This document shows, piece by piece, positions 44,131 through 53,659 of a stretch of 64,000 nucleotides of DNA. Under the pieces are notes generated by a model. It did no database searches, was not told the DNA's origin, and was given only the letters and a program-made list of their open reading frames with translations. Position 1 is the first letter of the stretch; every line of letters begins with the position of its first letter. A program made the translations under genes and the position numbers. The DNA comes from Micromonospora sicca (GTDB taxonomy: Bacteria; Actinomycetota; Actinomycetes; Mycobacteriales; Micromonosporaceae), in contig NZ_QGKS01000181.1 in the NCBI RefSeq assembly GCF_003172935.1, positions 1-64,000 on the forward strand. The letters run 5' to 3'.

Positions 44131-45561
44131 TCAGGCGGTGGCCGGGACCTCCGCGCCGGGCTGCGCGGCCGGCTCCTCGCCGGTCCGCCCGGCGGGCGTC
44201 CCCTCGGCGGGCGTCCGCACCGCGAAGGCGTCGAAGGGCTCCCGCGGCGCGGGGACCCGCTCGACGGGGGCCGGCTGGGCGGAGACCGGCTGGGCGGGGG
44301 ACGCCTCGGCGGCCGCGCGGGCGCCCACCTGCGGGTACTCGGCGGTCTCCCCGCCGCCCGCGGCGGCCGCCATCACCGCGGCGGCGGCCAGGTCGGCCAC
44401 CCGCTTCGCCTCGCGCTGCACCCGGGCGCGTACCTCCTTGGCGTGCTGCTCGGCGAGGTCGGCGGCCCGGCGGGCGTCCTCCAGCCGCTTCGTCTCGGTG
44501 GTCAGGTCGCGGCGGACCTCCACCAGGCGCTCCTCCAGCTCGGCGCCCTCCTGCTCGATGCTGGCGATCTCCTGCCGGGACCGGTCGAGCTGCTGGCCGG
44601 CGGTCTCCAGCTCGGCCTGGAGCTGGGCCAGCGCCTCCTGCCGCTGCTGGAGCTCCTGCTGCACGGTGGAGAGCTGCTCCTGGTGCGCGCTCGTCTGCTC
44701 GTCGGCGCGTTCCCGGACCTCGGTGGCGTACTGCTGGGCCTCGGCGACGAGCGCGGCGATGTCCCGCTCGGCCGCGGTGGCCCGGTCGGCCAGCTCCTGC
44801 TCGGCCGCGGCCCGCCGCTCCTCCAGCTCCCGGGCCATGTTGGCCTGCCACTGGGCCAGCTCCTGCTGGGCCTTGCTGCGGTTCGCCTGCACCTCCTGCT
44901 GGATCTGCGTCCGCGCCGCCTTCACCAGCGCCTCGGAGGCGGAGCGGGCCTGCTCGACCTGCTGGTTGCTCTGCTCGGCGATCCGCTTCGCCTCCTGCTG
45001 AGCCCGCTCGTGGGCGGCCTGACCCTCGGTCCGCAGCTTCTCCGCCAGCTCGCGGGTGGCGGTGAGTTCGGCCTGCGCGGCGGCCCGCCGCTCCTCGTGC
45101 GCCTGCTCCTGCTCGGCGCGCCGGGCGTCCAACTCCTCGTCCAGCTCGCGCAGCTCCCGGGCGGCCTGCTCCCGCGCCGCGGTGAGGGCCTTCTCCGCCT
45201 GGGCGTGGAGCTCGGCGGCCCGCTTCGCGGCGGTCTCGCTGATCGCCCCGGCCTGCTTCTCGGCCAGGTCGAGGATCTGCTCGACCATCGGTCCCAGGTC
45301 ACTGAACGAGGCCCGGTCCACCTGCGCCGGTCGCTGCCGCAGCTCCGCCGCCTCGGTCTGCGCCCGCTGCAACTGCACGGTCAGCTCCTGGACCTGGCGG
45401 TACGCCCGGTCCCGGTCGGCGGTCAGCGTGGACACCTCGCCGTCCAGCCGCTTGACGTACCGGTCCACCTGCCGCTTGTCGTAGCCGCGCAGCGCGAGTT
45501 CGAAGCTCGGCCGGGCCGACGCGTCCTCGTGTGGTGCGAACGGTTCCTCGCCGTTGGACAT
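44131..45561 (-). CDS. DivIVA-like coiled-coil protein
   Basis: 476 residues. A short N-terminal DivIVA motif (SFELALRGYDKRQVDRYVKRL) targets curved or polar membrane in relatives. Then about 330 residues of uninterrupted Glu/Gln/Ala-rich coiled coil (AELRQRPAQV to REAKRVADLAAAAV) and a Pro-rich tail. Related actinobacterial proteins include Wag31-like and Scy/FilP-type cytoskeletal elements; a polarity or scaffold role is inferred. The ATG at 45561 follows GGAGG. It is isolated: it converges with the SARP gene and lies 186 bases from the MFS gene upstream. Confidence 0.85.
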   Translation of the reverse strand: MSNGEEPFAPHEDASARPSFELALRGYDKRQVDRYVKRLDGEVSTLTADRDRAYRQVQELTVQLQRAQTEAAELRQRPAQVDRASFSDLGPMVEQILDLAEKQAGAISETAAKRAAELHAQAEKALTAAREQAARELRELDEELDARRAEQEQAHEERRAAAQAELTATRELAEKLRTEGQAAHERAQQEAKRIAEQSNQQVEQARSASEALVKAARTQIQQEVQANRSKAQQELAQWQANMARELEERRAAAEQELADRATAAERDIAALVAEAQQYATEVRERADEQTSAHQEQLSTVQQELQQRQEALAQLQAELETAGQQLDRSRQEIASIEQEGAELEERLVEVRRDLTTETKRLEDARRAADLAEQHAKEVRARVQREAKRVADLAAAAVMAAAAGGGETAEYPQVGARAAAEASPAQPVSAQPAPVERVPAPREPFDAFAVRTPAEGTPAGRTGEEPAAQPGAEVPATA

Positions 45562-45747
45562 TGCGCCATCCTCCGTCGGTTCGCCAGCGCCAGGCCGGCG
45601 GATGACCGCCCCGCAGGGCATGATGAGGCGCAACGGTACCGCCACCCCGGAACGGCCCGGCGGCGTGCCCCACCACCGTCCCGGTGGGATGCCGTGACCG
45701 TTCGGCCGGATCCCGCTCTCGGCCGGCCGGTGCGGTCCCGGAAGCGG

Positions 45748-47025
45748 TCAGCCCGGCACCGGCCGGAGCTCCCGCTCGTCCGCCACCGGCGCCGATCCCG
45801 CCCGGCGAATCGGGCCGCAGCACCCGCCGACGGCCACCAGCAGGCAGCCCGCTCCCGCCACCAGACAGACCGGAGCGGCCCCGTACCGGCCGGCCGCCCA
45901 GGTCAGCAGGGCAGCGCCGGCCGGCCCCAGCGAGAAGTGCGTGCTCCAGAACGCGGAGGTGACCCGGCCCAGCAGGTGATCGGGCGTGATCTCCTGGCGC
46001 AGCGACATCGAGCAGATGCCACCCACGCTGACGCAGCAGAGGTGGACCGCGGCCGCCGCGATGAGGGCGGGGACGGTGCCGGCCAGCCCGATTCCGGCGA
46101 CGGCGACGCCGCAGACGCCGGTCGCGCCGATCCAGGTGACGCCGAAGCCGAGCCGACGGCGCAGCGGGGCCACCAGCAGCGCCCCGGCGACCGTGCCGAG
46201 GGTGGCCAGGCCGAGCACCGTGCCGACGGTCCGGTCCGAGCCGCCCAGGTCGTGCTTGACGTGGTAGATCAGCACGTCGGTCAGGCCGAACGTCAGGAAG
46301 ATGAAGACCGACAGCAGCGCGGTCAGCGACCGCAGCACCGGCTGTCGCCAGAGGAACCGCGCGCCGGCCAGGAACTCGGCCAGCGGTCGCTCGCGGGGCG
46401 GGGCGGCCGCGTCCGGGTCCGGCCGGCGGAGGCGGACCAGCCGGAGGCCGACGGCGGAGAGCGCGAAGCTGGCCGCGTTCACGCCGATCGCCGCGGTGGG
46501 ACCGAACCGGGCCGACACGAGGCCGGCCAGCAGCGGCCCGACCGCGGCGGCCGCGGCGTACGTCGCGTGCAGCCGCCCGTTGGCCTCCGTGATCCGCTCC
46601 CGGTCGACCAGGTTGCGCACCGCGGTCACCGAGGCGACCTGACAGACCATGCCGACCGCCTCGCAGACCGGCAGCACCGCGAAGAGCAGCCACACCTGTG
46701 GGCCGGCGAGCCAGGCCAGCGGGATCAGTCCGTAGAGCACCAGCCGGACCAGGTCACCGACGATCATCAGGGTGCGCCGGTCGAACCGGTCGACGAGCAC
46801 CCCGCCGAACACGCCCGCACCCACCGACGCGACCCCGGCCACCGCGGTGAGCAGGCCCATCCGGGCCACCGAGCCGGTCGCGTGCAGCATCAGCAGCGGC
46901 ACCGCCAGGTAGGCGAAGGAGTCCCCGGCCGCGGAGACCGCCTGCGCGATCCAGTAGGTGACGAAGGAGCGGTCCCGCGCCAGGGAAGGCCGGGCCGGGC
47001 CGGGACCGCGGCGCGGGCTCACCAC
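45748..47025 (-). CDS. MFS transporter (MFS_3 type)
   Basis: 425 residues, 12 helices. YWIAQAVSAAGDSFAYLAVP opens the family, with GGVLVDRFDRRTLM (motif A-like) between TM2 and TM3 and AVGPLLAGLVSARFGPTAAI. Resembles macrolide or siderophore exporters of the EntS/MefA-like group. Start GTG at 47025 or the adjacent in-frame GTG at 47022. Divergent from lutA with only 118 bases between, but no lactate-permease signature, so a role in lactate uptake is not supported. Confidence 0.85.
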   Translation of the reverse strand: MVSPRRGPGPARPSLARDRSFVTYWIAQAVSAAGDSFAYLAVPLLMLHATGSVARMGLLTAVAGVASVGAGVFGGVLVDRFDRRTLMIVGDLVRLVLYGLIPLAWLAGPQVWLLFAVLPVCEAVGMVCQVASVTAVRNLVDRERITEANGRLHATYAAAAAVGPLLAGLVSARFGPTAAIGVNAASFALSAVGLRLVRLRRPDPDAAAPPRERPLAEFLAGARFLWRQPVLRSLTALLSVFIFLTFGLTDVLIYHVKHDLGGSDRTVGTVLGLATLGTVAGALLVAPLRRRLGFGVTWIGATGVCGVAVAGIGLAGTVPALIAAAAVHLCCVSVGGICSMSLRQEITPDHLLGRVTSAFWSTHFSLGPAGAALLTWAAGRYGAAPVCLVAGAGCLLVAVGGCCGPIRRAGSAPVADERELRPVPG

Positions 47026-47143
47026 CCGAGGCTATCCGCCGCGCCGCAACCGGTGGCGCCCGCCGGGTCGTTGAGGGACACTCGACGGATCGCGTACGCC
47101 GCCGCGCGACGGGCCACCGGGACGCGACCTGGAAGGGCTGGAC

Positions 47144-47923
47144 ATGCGGATCGCCCTGTTCGTCACCTGCCTGGCCGACACCCTCTTCCCCGAGGCGGCC
47201 AGGGCGACGGTACGGCTGCTGGAACGCCTCGGTCACCAGGTGGCCTTCCCCGAGGAGCAGACCTGCTGCGGGCAGATGCACGTCAACACCGGCTACCCGG
47301 ACGACGCGCTGCGGCTGGTGCGCCGGCACGTGCGGGCCTTCGCCCCGTACGACGTGGTGGTCGCCCCGTCCGGCTCGTGTGTCGGCTCGGTGCGGCACCA
47401 GCACGCGATGGTGGCCCGCCGGGCCGGCGACGAGCGGCTGGCCGGCCGGGCCGAGGAGGTCGCCCGGCACACGTACGAGCTGTCGGAGCTGCTCGTCGAC
47501 GTGCTCGGGGTGACCGACGTGGGGGCGTACTACCCGCACCGGGTGACCTACCACCCGACCTGCCACTCGCTGCGGATGCTCCGGGTGGGGGACCGGCCGC
47601 TGCGGCTGCTGCGCGAGGTCCGCGGCCTCGACCTGGTGGAGCTGCCGCAGGCCGAGCAGTGCTGCGGCTTCGGTGGCACCTTCGCCGTGAAGAACGCGGA
47701 CACCTCCACGGCGATGCTGGCCGACAAGATGCGCCACGTGCTGGCCACCCGGGCCGACGTCTGCACCGCCGGGGACGCCTCCTGCCTGATGCACATCGGC
47801 GGCGGGCTGTCCCGGCTGCGCGCCGGCGTCCGAACCGTGCACCTGGCCGAGATCCTGGCCAGCACGGAGGCGGGCCGCTCCGGCGACCCGACCGGCCGGA
47901 CTACCGAGGGGGTGGCCCGGTGA
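47144..47923 (+). CDS. lutA: Lactate utilization Fe-S oxidoreductase subunit LutA
   Basis: 259 residues with two CCG domains: QTCCGQMHVNTGYPDDA near residue 45 and AEQCCGFGGTFAVKN near 185, binding an Fe-S cluster as in LutA/GlpC-type proteins. FVTCLADTLFPEAARATV is the family start. With LutB and LutC it oxidises L-lactate to pyruvate and passes electrons to the membrane. GGAAGGG lies ahead of the ATG. First gene of a three-gene operon. Confidence 0.93.
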   Translation: MRIALFVTCLADTLFPEAARATVRLLERLGHQVAFPEEQTCCGQMHVNTGYPDDALRLVRRHVRAFAPYDVVVAPSGSCVGSVRHQHAMVARRAGDERLAGRAEEVARHTYELSELLVDVLGVTDVGAYYPHRVTYHPTCHSLRMLRVGDRPLRLLREVRGLDLVELPQAEQCCGFGGTFAVKNADTSTAMLADKMRHVLATRADVCTAGDASCLMHIGGGLSRLRAGVRTVHLAEILASTEAGRSGDPTGRTTEGVAR

Positions 47924-47948
47924 GGGCGACGGACCGGGAGGGGCGGCG

Positions 47949-49412
47949 ATGACGGAGACGTTCCTCGGCCTGCCCGCGACGGCCCCGCCCGGGGTCGGCC
48001 ACCTGCGCGGCGACGAGCCTTTTCCGGTCGCCGCCCGCCGCGCCCTGGCCGACCCCCAGCTCCGCCGTAACCTGCGGCACGCCACCGGCACCATTCGGGC
48101 CAAGTCGTCGGCGGTGATCAGCGAGGTGCCGGACTGGCCGGAGCTGCGGGCCGCCGGGCGGGCGATCAAGAGCGACACCATGGCCCGCCTGCCCGAGCTG
48201 CTCGAACAGCTGGAGGCGGCGGTCACCGCCGCCGGCGGCACCGTGCACTGGGCGACCGACGCGGTCGAGGCGAACCGGATCGTCACCGACCTGGTCCGGG
48301 CCACCGGCGCCGACCGGGTGATGAAGGTCAAGTCGATGGCCACCCAGGAGATCGGCCTCAACGAGGCGCTCGAGGCCGCCGGGATCGAACCGGTCGAGAC
48401 CGACCTGGCGGAGCTGATCGTCCAGCTCGGACGGGACCGGCCCAGCCACATCCTGGTCCCGGCGATCCACCGCAACCGGGCCGAGATCCGCGAGGTCTTC
48501 CTGCGCGAGATGCCCGGGGTGGACCCGGCGCTGACCGACGAGCCCGCCGCGCTGGCCGCCGCCGCCCGGCGGCACCTGCGCGCCACCTTCCTCAGCACGA
48601 AGGTGGCCGTCTCCGGGGCGAACTTCGCGGTCGCCGAGACCGGCACCCTCGCGGTGGTCGAGTCCGAGGGCAACGGGCGGATGTGCCTCACCCTGCCGGA
48701 GACCCTGATCACCGTGATGGGCATCGAGAAGGTCATCCCCACCTGGGACGACCTCGGGGTCTTCCTGCAACTGCTGCCCCGGGCGTCGACCGGGGAGCGG
48801 ATGAACCCGTACACCTCGATGTGGACCGGGGTCACCCCGGGCGACGGGCCGCAACAGGTGCACCTGGTGCTGCTGGACAACGGCCGCAGCGCGGTGCTCG
48901 CCGACGAGGTGGGCCGGCAGGTGCTGCACTGCATCCGCTGCTCGGCGTGCCTCAACGTCTGCCCGGTGTACGAGCGCACCGGCGGGCACGCGTACGGGTC
49001 GGTCTATCCCGGGCCGATCGGGGCGGTGCTCTCCCCGCAGCTGACCGGGGTCGCCGACAATGCCTCCCTGCCGTACGCGTCGTCGCTCTGCGGGGCCTGC
49101 TTCGACGCCTGCCCCGTGATGATCGACATCCCGTCCGTCCTGGTCCACCTGCGCGCCCGGCACGTGGCCGAGCGCCGCGCGGCGCACCGGATGCCGAGCG
49201 CCGAGGCGGTCGCGATGGCCGCGGCCGCGTACACGATGGACCATCCCCGGCTGTACGCGGCCGCGCAACGCGCCGCGGGGCTGGGCCGGATCGCCGGTCG
49301 CGCCCTGCCCCCGCCGTTGAACGGCTGGACCGCCAGCCGGGACATGCCGGCCGCGCCGCCACAGACCTTCCGGCAGTGGTGGTCGGAGCGGAGGCGTGAT
49401 GATCGCCCGTGA
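47949..49412 (+). CDS. lutB: Lactate utilization Fe-S protein LutB
   Basis: 487 residues. The first ~300 residues form the LUD domain (VMKVKSMATQEIGLNEALEA, TGTLAVVESEGNGRM). The C-terminal ferredoxin-like part has two 4Fe-4S motifs: CIRCSACLNVCPVYE and CGACFDACPVMIDIP. It is the electron-transfer subunit of the LutABC L-lactate oxidase complex. It starts 25 bases after lutA and overlaps lutC, so the three are co-translated. Confidence 0.94.
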   Translation: MTETFLGLPATAPPGVGHLRGDEPFPVAARRALADPQLRRNLRHATGTIRAKSSAVISEVPDWPELRAAGRAIKSDTMARLPELLEQLEAAVTAAGGTVHWATDAVEANRIVTDLVRATGADRVMKVKSMATQEIGLNEALEAAGIEPVETDLAELIVQLGRDRPSHILVPAIHRNRAEIREVFLREMPGVDPALTDEPAALAAAARRHLRATFLSTKVAVSGANFAVAETGTLAVVESEGNGRMCLTLPETLITVMGIEKVIPTWDDLGVFLQLLPRASTGERMNPYTSMWTGVTPGDGPQQVHLVLLDNGRSAVLADEVGRQVLHCIRCSACLNVCPVYERTGGHAYGSVYPGPIGAVLSPQLTGVADNASLPYASSLCGACFDACPVMIDIPSVLVHLRARHVAERRAAHRMPSAEAVAMAAAAYTMDHPRLYAAAQRAAGLGRIAGRALPPPLNGWTASRDMPAAPPQTFRQWWSERRRDDRP

Positions 49413-50025
49413 CGTCACGCTGGCCCGGCTCCGCGCCGCCCTGGCCGCCGCACCTCCCACGCCGGTACGTCACCGGCCGGGCCACCGCCGGCAGGGGGAG
49501 CTGCCGCCCGGCGACCCGGAGCTGGTCGACCTGCTCGCCGAGCGGCTGACCGACTACCGGGCCCAGGTGTACCGGGCCACCGGTGCCGCCGTCGCCGACA
49601 CGGTCGCCGGCATCCTCGCCGCCGAGGGCGCCACGGCGGTGGTGGTGCCGCCCGGGCTGCCCGCCGACTGGCGACCGGGCGGGATCGAGGTGGTGGTCGA
49701 CGACGACCTGTCCGCCGACCGGCTGGCCGAGCTGGACGCGGTGGTCACCGCGGCGGCGGTCGCCGTCGCCGAGACCGGCACCATCGTCCTGGACGCCGCC
49801 GCCGACCAGGGCCGGCGGATCATCAGCCTGCTGCCCGACCGGCACGTCTGCGTGGTGCGCCCCGAGCAGGTGGTGGCCACCGTGCCGGAGGCTCTCGCCC
49901 GGCTCACCCCGGGCCACCCGCTGACCTGGATCAGTGGGCCCTCGGCGACCAGCGACATCGAGCTGAACCGGGTGGAGGGTGTGCACGGCCCGCGCCGCCT
50001 GCACGTCGTCCTCACCGACGGGTGA
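49399..50025 (+). CDS. lutC: Lactate utilization protein LutC
   Basis: 208 residues of the LUD_dom family: AEGATAVVVPPGLPADW, ELDAVVTAAAVAVAETGTIV and LTWISGPSATSDIELNRVEG, ending with GPRRLHVVLTDG. Third subunit of the lactate-oxidation complex. The ATG at 49399 is preferred over the GTG three bases earlier because GAGG then lies four bases away. It overlaps the end of lutB. Confidence 0.92.
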   Translation: MIARDVTLARLRAALAAAPPTPVRHRPGHRRQGELPPGDPELVDLLAERLTDYRAQVYRATGAAVADTVAGILAAEGATAVVVPPGLPADWRPGGIEVVVDDDLSADRLAELDAVVTAAAVAVAETGTIVLDAAADQGRRIISLLPDRHVCVVRPEQVVATVPEALARLTPGHPLTWISGPSATSDIELNRVEGVHGPRRLHVVLTDG

Positions 50026-50079
50026 CCGGTCACCACGTGGCCGCCTTTCCCGGTCACGGGAGGGCGGGGGACGACCGGA

Positions 50080-51064
50080 TCAGACCGGGAAGTCCGGGTT
50101 AACGGCCGTCAGCCGGACCGTGAAGCCGTCCGGGCCGCGGTGCAGCGCCACGTGGCTGCAGGACTGGTGGGAGATCCAGAGGCCCAACCCGCCGGGGAGC
50201 CGTTGGTCGCCGGGAGGAGGCCGGCGAACGGGTCCTTCGGTCCGTCGCCGCCGTCGCTCACCGTGACCACGATGCGGTCGGCGCCGCTCCACAGCCTCAT
50301 CGACACGGGTGGGAGACCGTGGCCCTGGGCGTTGGTCACCATCTCGCTGACCGCCACCACCAAGTCCTCGACGTCGTCGGCGGGGAGCTGCCCCCGGTCG
50401 GCGGCATGGACGGCGGCGCGGGCCTGCGCGGGCGTCGGGTCGGCCAGCTCGACCACCGGCACCGTCCGCTGCACCGGGTCGAGCAGCATCGCCCGCGGCT
50501 CGGCCAGGTAGCTGGTCGGCTCGGTGTAGACGCCGGTGGGCACGTGACTGCCGTCGGGCCGGGCCACCCGGGGATGGGTGCGGGCCACGTCCGTCAGCAC
50601 CCGGGGCGGGGTGACTCGGGTGTCGTACGCGCACATGCTCCAGAGCGGGAAGTCGTCGTAGGCATGGTTGACGGCGGACTCGTACCGCGCCCACCAGTCC
50701 CACGTCGAGCCGAGCGCTTCGGAGGGCAGCTCACCGACGATGCGGATCTGCTGGGCGCCGTCGGCCACGAACGCGGCGAGCAGCTTCCGGTAGGAGCGGA
50801 TCGCGGAGGTCGGCCGGTCGTAGACGGTGCCGCCGGGCAGGAACGTCACGCCCGAGCCGGCGGGCAGGGCCTGCCGGACCAGCTCGGCGTGGCGCCCACC
50901 GAAGCTCACCACGGCCGGCTCGCCGGCCTCGACGCCACCGAGCAGGAAGGCTCGACGCCACCGAGCAGGAAGGGCAGCACCACGGCGAGCAGGTGCTCGT
51001 CCGAGTCGAACAGGAGGGCCTCGTGGTAGTAGCCGACGTGGCCGGCGGCGGCACCGGTCCTCAT
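50080..51064 (-). pseudogene. MEDS-HATPase regulator broken by two frameshifts
   Basis: The reading starts ATG at 51064 (GHVGYYHEALLFDSDEHLLA), a MEDS domain. At 50928-50973 a perfect 23-base tandem duplication shifts the frame; the coding continues as SFGGRHAELVRQALPAGSGV and on through the GHKL ATPase (VSEMVTNAQGHGLPPV). Near 50190-50197 one base seems missing and the last residues (GLGLWISHQSCSHVALHRGP) are in another frame, ending at 50080. Without these changes it would be a paralogue of the intact 13243 gene. It overlaps the MEDS-STAS gene by four bases (ATGA). Confidence 0.75.
50928..50973. repeat. Perfect 23-base tandem duplication inside a coding frame
   Basis: Two identical adjacent copies of a 23-base unit (CTCGACGCCACCGAGCAGG plus AAGG). 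One copy restores the reading frame of the MEDS-HATPase gene, so the second is a frame-breaking insertion, typical of slipped-strand replication. Confidence 0.9.
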
Positions 51065-51860
51065 CGCATGACCTCGACCCGGACGTCGGGGAGGTCCAGC
51101 AGCTCGACCAGGCGGGCCGCGGACGACCGGGAGGTGCGCAGGACGGCGGTGACGCCGCGACGCCGGGCGTGCTCGCCCAGGTGGATCAGGCAGCGATGGT
51201 CGATGAACCGGAGGTCCATCCCGTCGACCACCAGCCGGCCGTCGACCGGCTGCGGGTCGGCGCGGTCCAGCGCGGTGGCGAAGAGCCGGTGGTTGGACGG
51301 GTCCAGCTCGCCGGCCAGCGCGACCGCGCCCTCGTCCGGGTCGGCGGCGTACAGGCGGAACAGCACGTCGGCGTTGGTCTCGGGGGTGCAGGCAGGCCAG
51401 TTCGGCGATGGCCCGTTCTCCCGGCGCAGATCGCCGACATCGGATTGACGCACATGTAGCGGTCGATGAGGTGCTCGTACCGAGTGAACGCGTCCCGCTG
51501 GGCGGGAGTGCGGACCAGTGAGGTCGTCTCGGCCGCCACCCGGAAACCGGTGTAGCCGTCGGCCAGCGCGTCCGCCGTGGCGGCCGCGTAGTGCCGCACC
51601 TGGGTCTCCGGGTCGATGACCTCCTCGCGCCGGTAGGCGTCGTCGACGGGAACCATCCGGGCGGCCCCGGTGCGCAGCGCGTCAGCGAGGCCGGGCAGGC
51701 CGTCCAGGCGGTGGGTCAGCGAGCCGCGCCTGCTCGGCGCCGCGAGCCAGACCCGCTCGCCGGCCGCGAGGAAGGCCATCGCGCGGGAGTCGAGCACGGC
51801 CGGGTCGTCGTAGGCCCAGCAGAGGTGGTCGTACGCAGGGGGCGCGGCGTTGCTGGTCAA
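51061..51860 (-). pseudogene. MEDS-STAS protein with two frame breaks
   Basis: TTG start at 51860 with GAGGA seven bases upstream. A MEDS domain (YDHLCWAYDDPAVLDSRAMA to RYEHLIDRYMCVNPMSAICA) leads, after breaks near 51417-51420 and at the five-G run 51382-51386, into a STAS domain (ETNADVLFRLYAADPDEGAV, VDGMDLRFIDHRCL). Removing one base at each break gives a continuous protein with GERAIAELACLHPETNAD at the joint. The STAS phospho-Ser position is replaced in FIDHRC, so this anti-anti-sigma domain would not be phosphorylated in the usual way. Coupled to the MEDS-HATPase gene. Confidence 0.7.
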
Positions 51861-52098
51861 GCGGGCTTCCTCATGGCGCCTGCTTATTCCGCTCCGCGGG
51901 AACGGCCATTCGTGCCGTCCCCGGTGCCGCGGTCCGGTCCCGCCCGGCGGGCCTCCCGGTCCGGCCGGGTGGCCGGGCCGGAGGCCCCCCGGTGGCGGGT
52001 CGGACCGTCGCGGCGCACTGCCGCAGCAGGACCGGCCAGCCGCCGTCGCTCCTTGTAGGTGGCCACGAGCGGTAAGCCCAGACTCTCCGATAGTCCGG

Positions 52099-53202
52099 TC
52101 AAGCGGCCTGCAGGTTCCGCCACGCGGTCGACTCCAGGGGCGGGTCGGGCAGCTCGAACTCGGCCCAGTTGTTCCAGTACGCCACCGCGTCCACGTCGGC
52201 CTGCTGGCGCAGCCAGGTGACGTGGTCCCGCAGCGCCTGCGCCCGGCCGGCGCCGGTGGTGTCGGTGGTGGTCCGGCTCAGCCCGTACTCGGGGACGAGC
52301 AGCCGGAGCCCGGGGTACGCGGCGCGGATCTTGCCGAACGCGACGCCGAACATCCGGGCCGCCGTCCAGTACGTCGAGGTGTCCCGCGAGTAGCAGTCCA
52401 CCCCGTAGTGCGTCATCCCCGGGTAACCCCAGTCCGTCGGGTTGCCGCGCCCCTCGTCCAGCCAGTACCGGGTCACGATCGGGCCGTGCCCGAGGACGTA
52501 CCGCCGCCTGGGATGGGCGGCCACGATCTGGGCCAGCCGGGTCGCCGTGGCCCGGTACGTCGCCGGGGCGACATCGCCCATCGGCTCGTGGTACCAGGTC
52601 AGGTAGATCGGCCGGGTCAACCCGTCCAGCCAGGTGGTGAGCTGCTCGACGTCGTCCTTCCACGAGACGTGCATGACGGCCGCCGGCGCGTCGACGAACT
52701 TCCCGGCGGTCAACGGGGGCAGCTCCGGCAGGGCGTCCGCGTCGCCGGTGTCCGACCCGAAGTCCCGCATGTAGCGGATGGCCGGGTAGTCCGCCACGAT
52801 CCGCTGGGTCCGGGCGCCCTTCTCGGCGCTCATCCCCACCAGCGTTGGCACCGTCACCATGGCGGTCGCGGTCGCGGTCCGTCCGGCCGCGTCCCGGACC
52901 GTGGCGGTCAGGGTCACCGTGCTCCGGCCGGCCAGCACGGTCACCGTGAAGCGGGCCGGGTCGGTGCCGCTCGGGGTGATGGTGACCCCCGCCGCGGTGG
53001 TGGTGAGCTGCCAGGTCAGCGGCACGCCCAGGTCGACCCGGACCGGGGTGTCCCAGGCCGCGCCGGTGGGGTCGCTGACCCGCCCGGAAAGGGTGAGCAC
53101 CCGGGAGTCCGGATGGTAGGCGTCGACGACGACGGTGGTGGACTGGCCGGGCAGCAGCACCGCCGGGCTGACGGTGACGGAACGGATGACGGGAGCGGCC
53201 AT
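52099..53202 (-). CDS. GH-like TIM-barrel protein with Ig-like N-terminal domain
   Basis: 367 residues. The first ~125 are a beta-sandwich, Ig-like (VIRSVTVSPAVLLPGQSTTV, VTLTATVRDAAGRTATATA). The rest is a TIM barrel starting LVGMSAEKGARTQ, with likely catalytic acids in YLTWYHEPMGD and LLVPEYGLSR, and YWNNWAEFEL near the end. The layout resembles GH26-like clan-A hydrolases but lacks their FGHEMNG motif. No signal peptide or anchor, unlike the two GH26 copies. GGAGG lies six bases before the ATG. Function uncertain; a phage-derived or intracellular enzyme is possible. Confidence 0.65.
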   Translation of the reverse strand: MAAPVIRSVTVSPAVLLPGQSTTVVVDAYHPDSRVLTLSGRVSDPTGAAWDTPVRVDLGVPLTWQLTTTAAGVTITPSGTDPARFTVTVLAGRSTVTLTATVRDAAGRTATATAMVTVPTLVGMSAEKGARTQRIVADYPAIRYMRDFGSDTGDADALPELPPLTAGKFVDAPAAVMHVSWKDDVEQLTTWLDGLTRPIYLTWYHEPMGDVAPATYRATATRLAQIVAAHPRRRYVLGHGPIVTRYWLDEGRGNPTDWGYPGMTHYGVDCYSRDTSTYWTAARMFGVAFGKIRAAYPGLRLLVPEYGLSRTTTDTTGAGRAQALRDHVTWLRQQADVDAVAYWNNWAEFELPDPPLESTAWRNLQAA

Positions 53203-53344
53203 GGCGTGCCTCCGAGGGTGTGCTCCAGGGCCGCCGGCCGCACGTCGCTGGGTGGCCAGGAGTGCCCTGACCTGCGTATTTACCAGCTTGCGTCAGTCCG
53301 TCGACGTCGCCAGCACCTCGGCAGATGGCGCAAAAGACGACGGC

Positions 53345-53634
53345 TGACCGGGTACGCCGCCGCCCAGGATCAGGGGCCGCACCTGCGCTCCGGCGACGCG
53401 CACCGGGTGGCCCGGCTGCACGACCGCTACGTCCGCCCGGACCGGCGCCGGCACGGCGTGGGGCGGGCGCTGCTCGCGGCGGTGTCGGACCGGGCCGCCG
53501 GGTGGGTCCGGTACCTGGAATGGCAGGCCCACCGGGAGCGGGCGGCTCCCTTCTACGAGCGGCTCGGCCACCGCGGCGAGCCCTGCCCGCAGCCGGAGTA
53601 CCCGACCTTCATCCTCGACTTCAGGTCGCGCTGA
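53345..53634 (+). pseudogene. C-terminal fragment of a GNAT acetyltransferase
   Basis: About 95 residues carry the core of a GNAT fold: HDRYVRPDRRRHGVGRALLA (the acetyl-CoA-binding R/Q-x-x-G-x-G/A motif) and WQAHRERAAPFYERLGHRGE. Sequence upstream of about 53345 is unrelated and in the neighbouring gene's region, so roughly the first half of the enzyme is missing. It is probably non-functional. It sits between the GH-like gene and the 2H phosphoesterase gene, suggesting that insertion of the neighbour truncated it. Confidence 0.6.
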
Positions 53635-53659
53635 CGCTCCGGCACCGGGAGGGCGACGC

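Noticed and set aside
43459-47952. Very long plus-strand open frame of about 1500 codons
   Set aside because: It runs antisense to the DivIVA-like and MFS genes and antiparallel to several genes in other frames. The composition is Arg/Gly/Pro-rich as expected of a shadow of GC-rich coding sequence.
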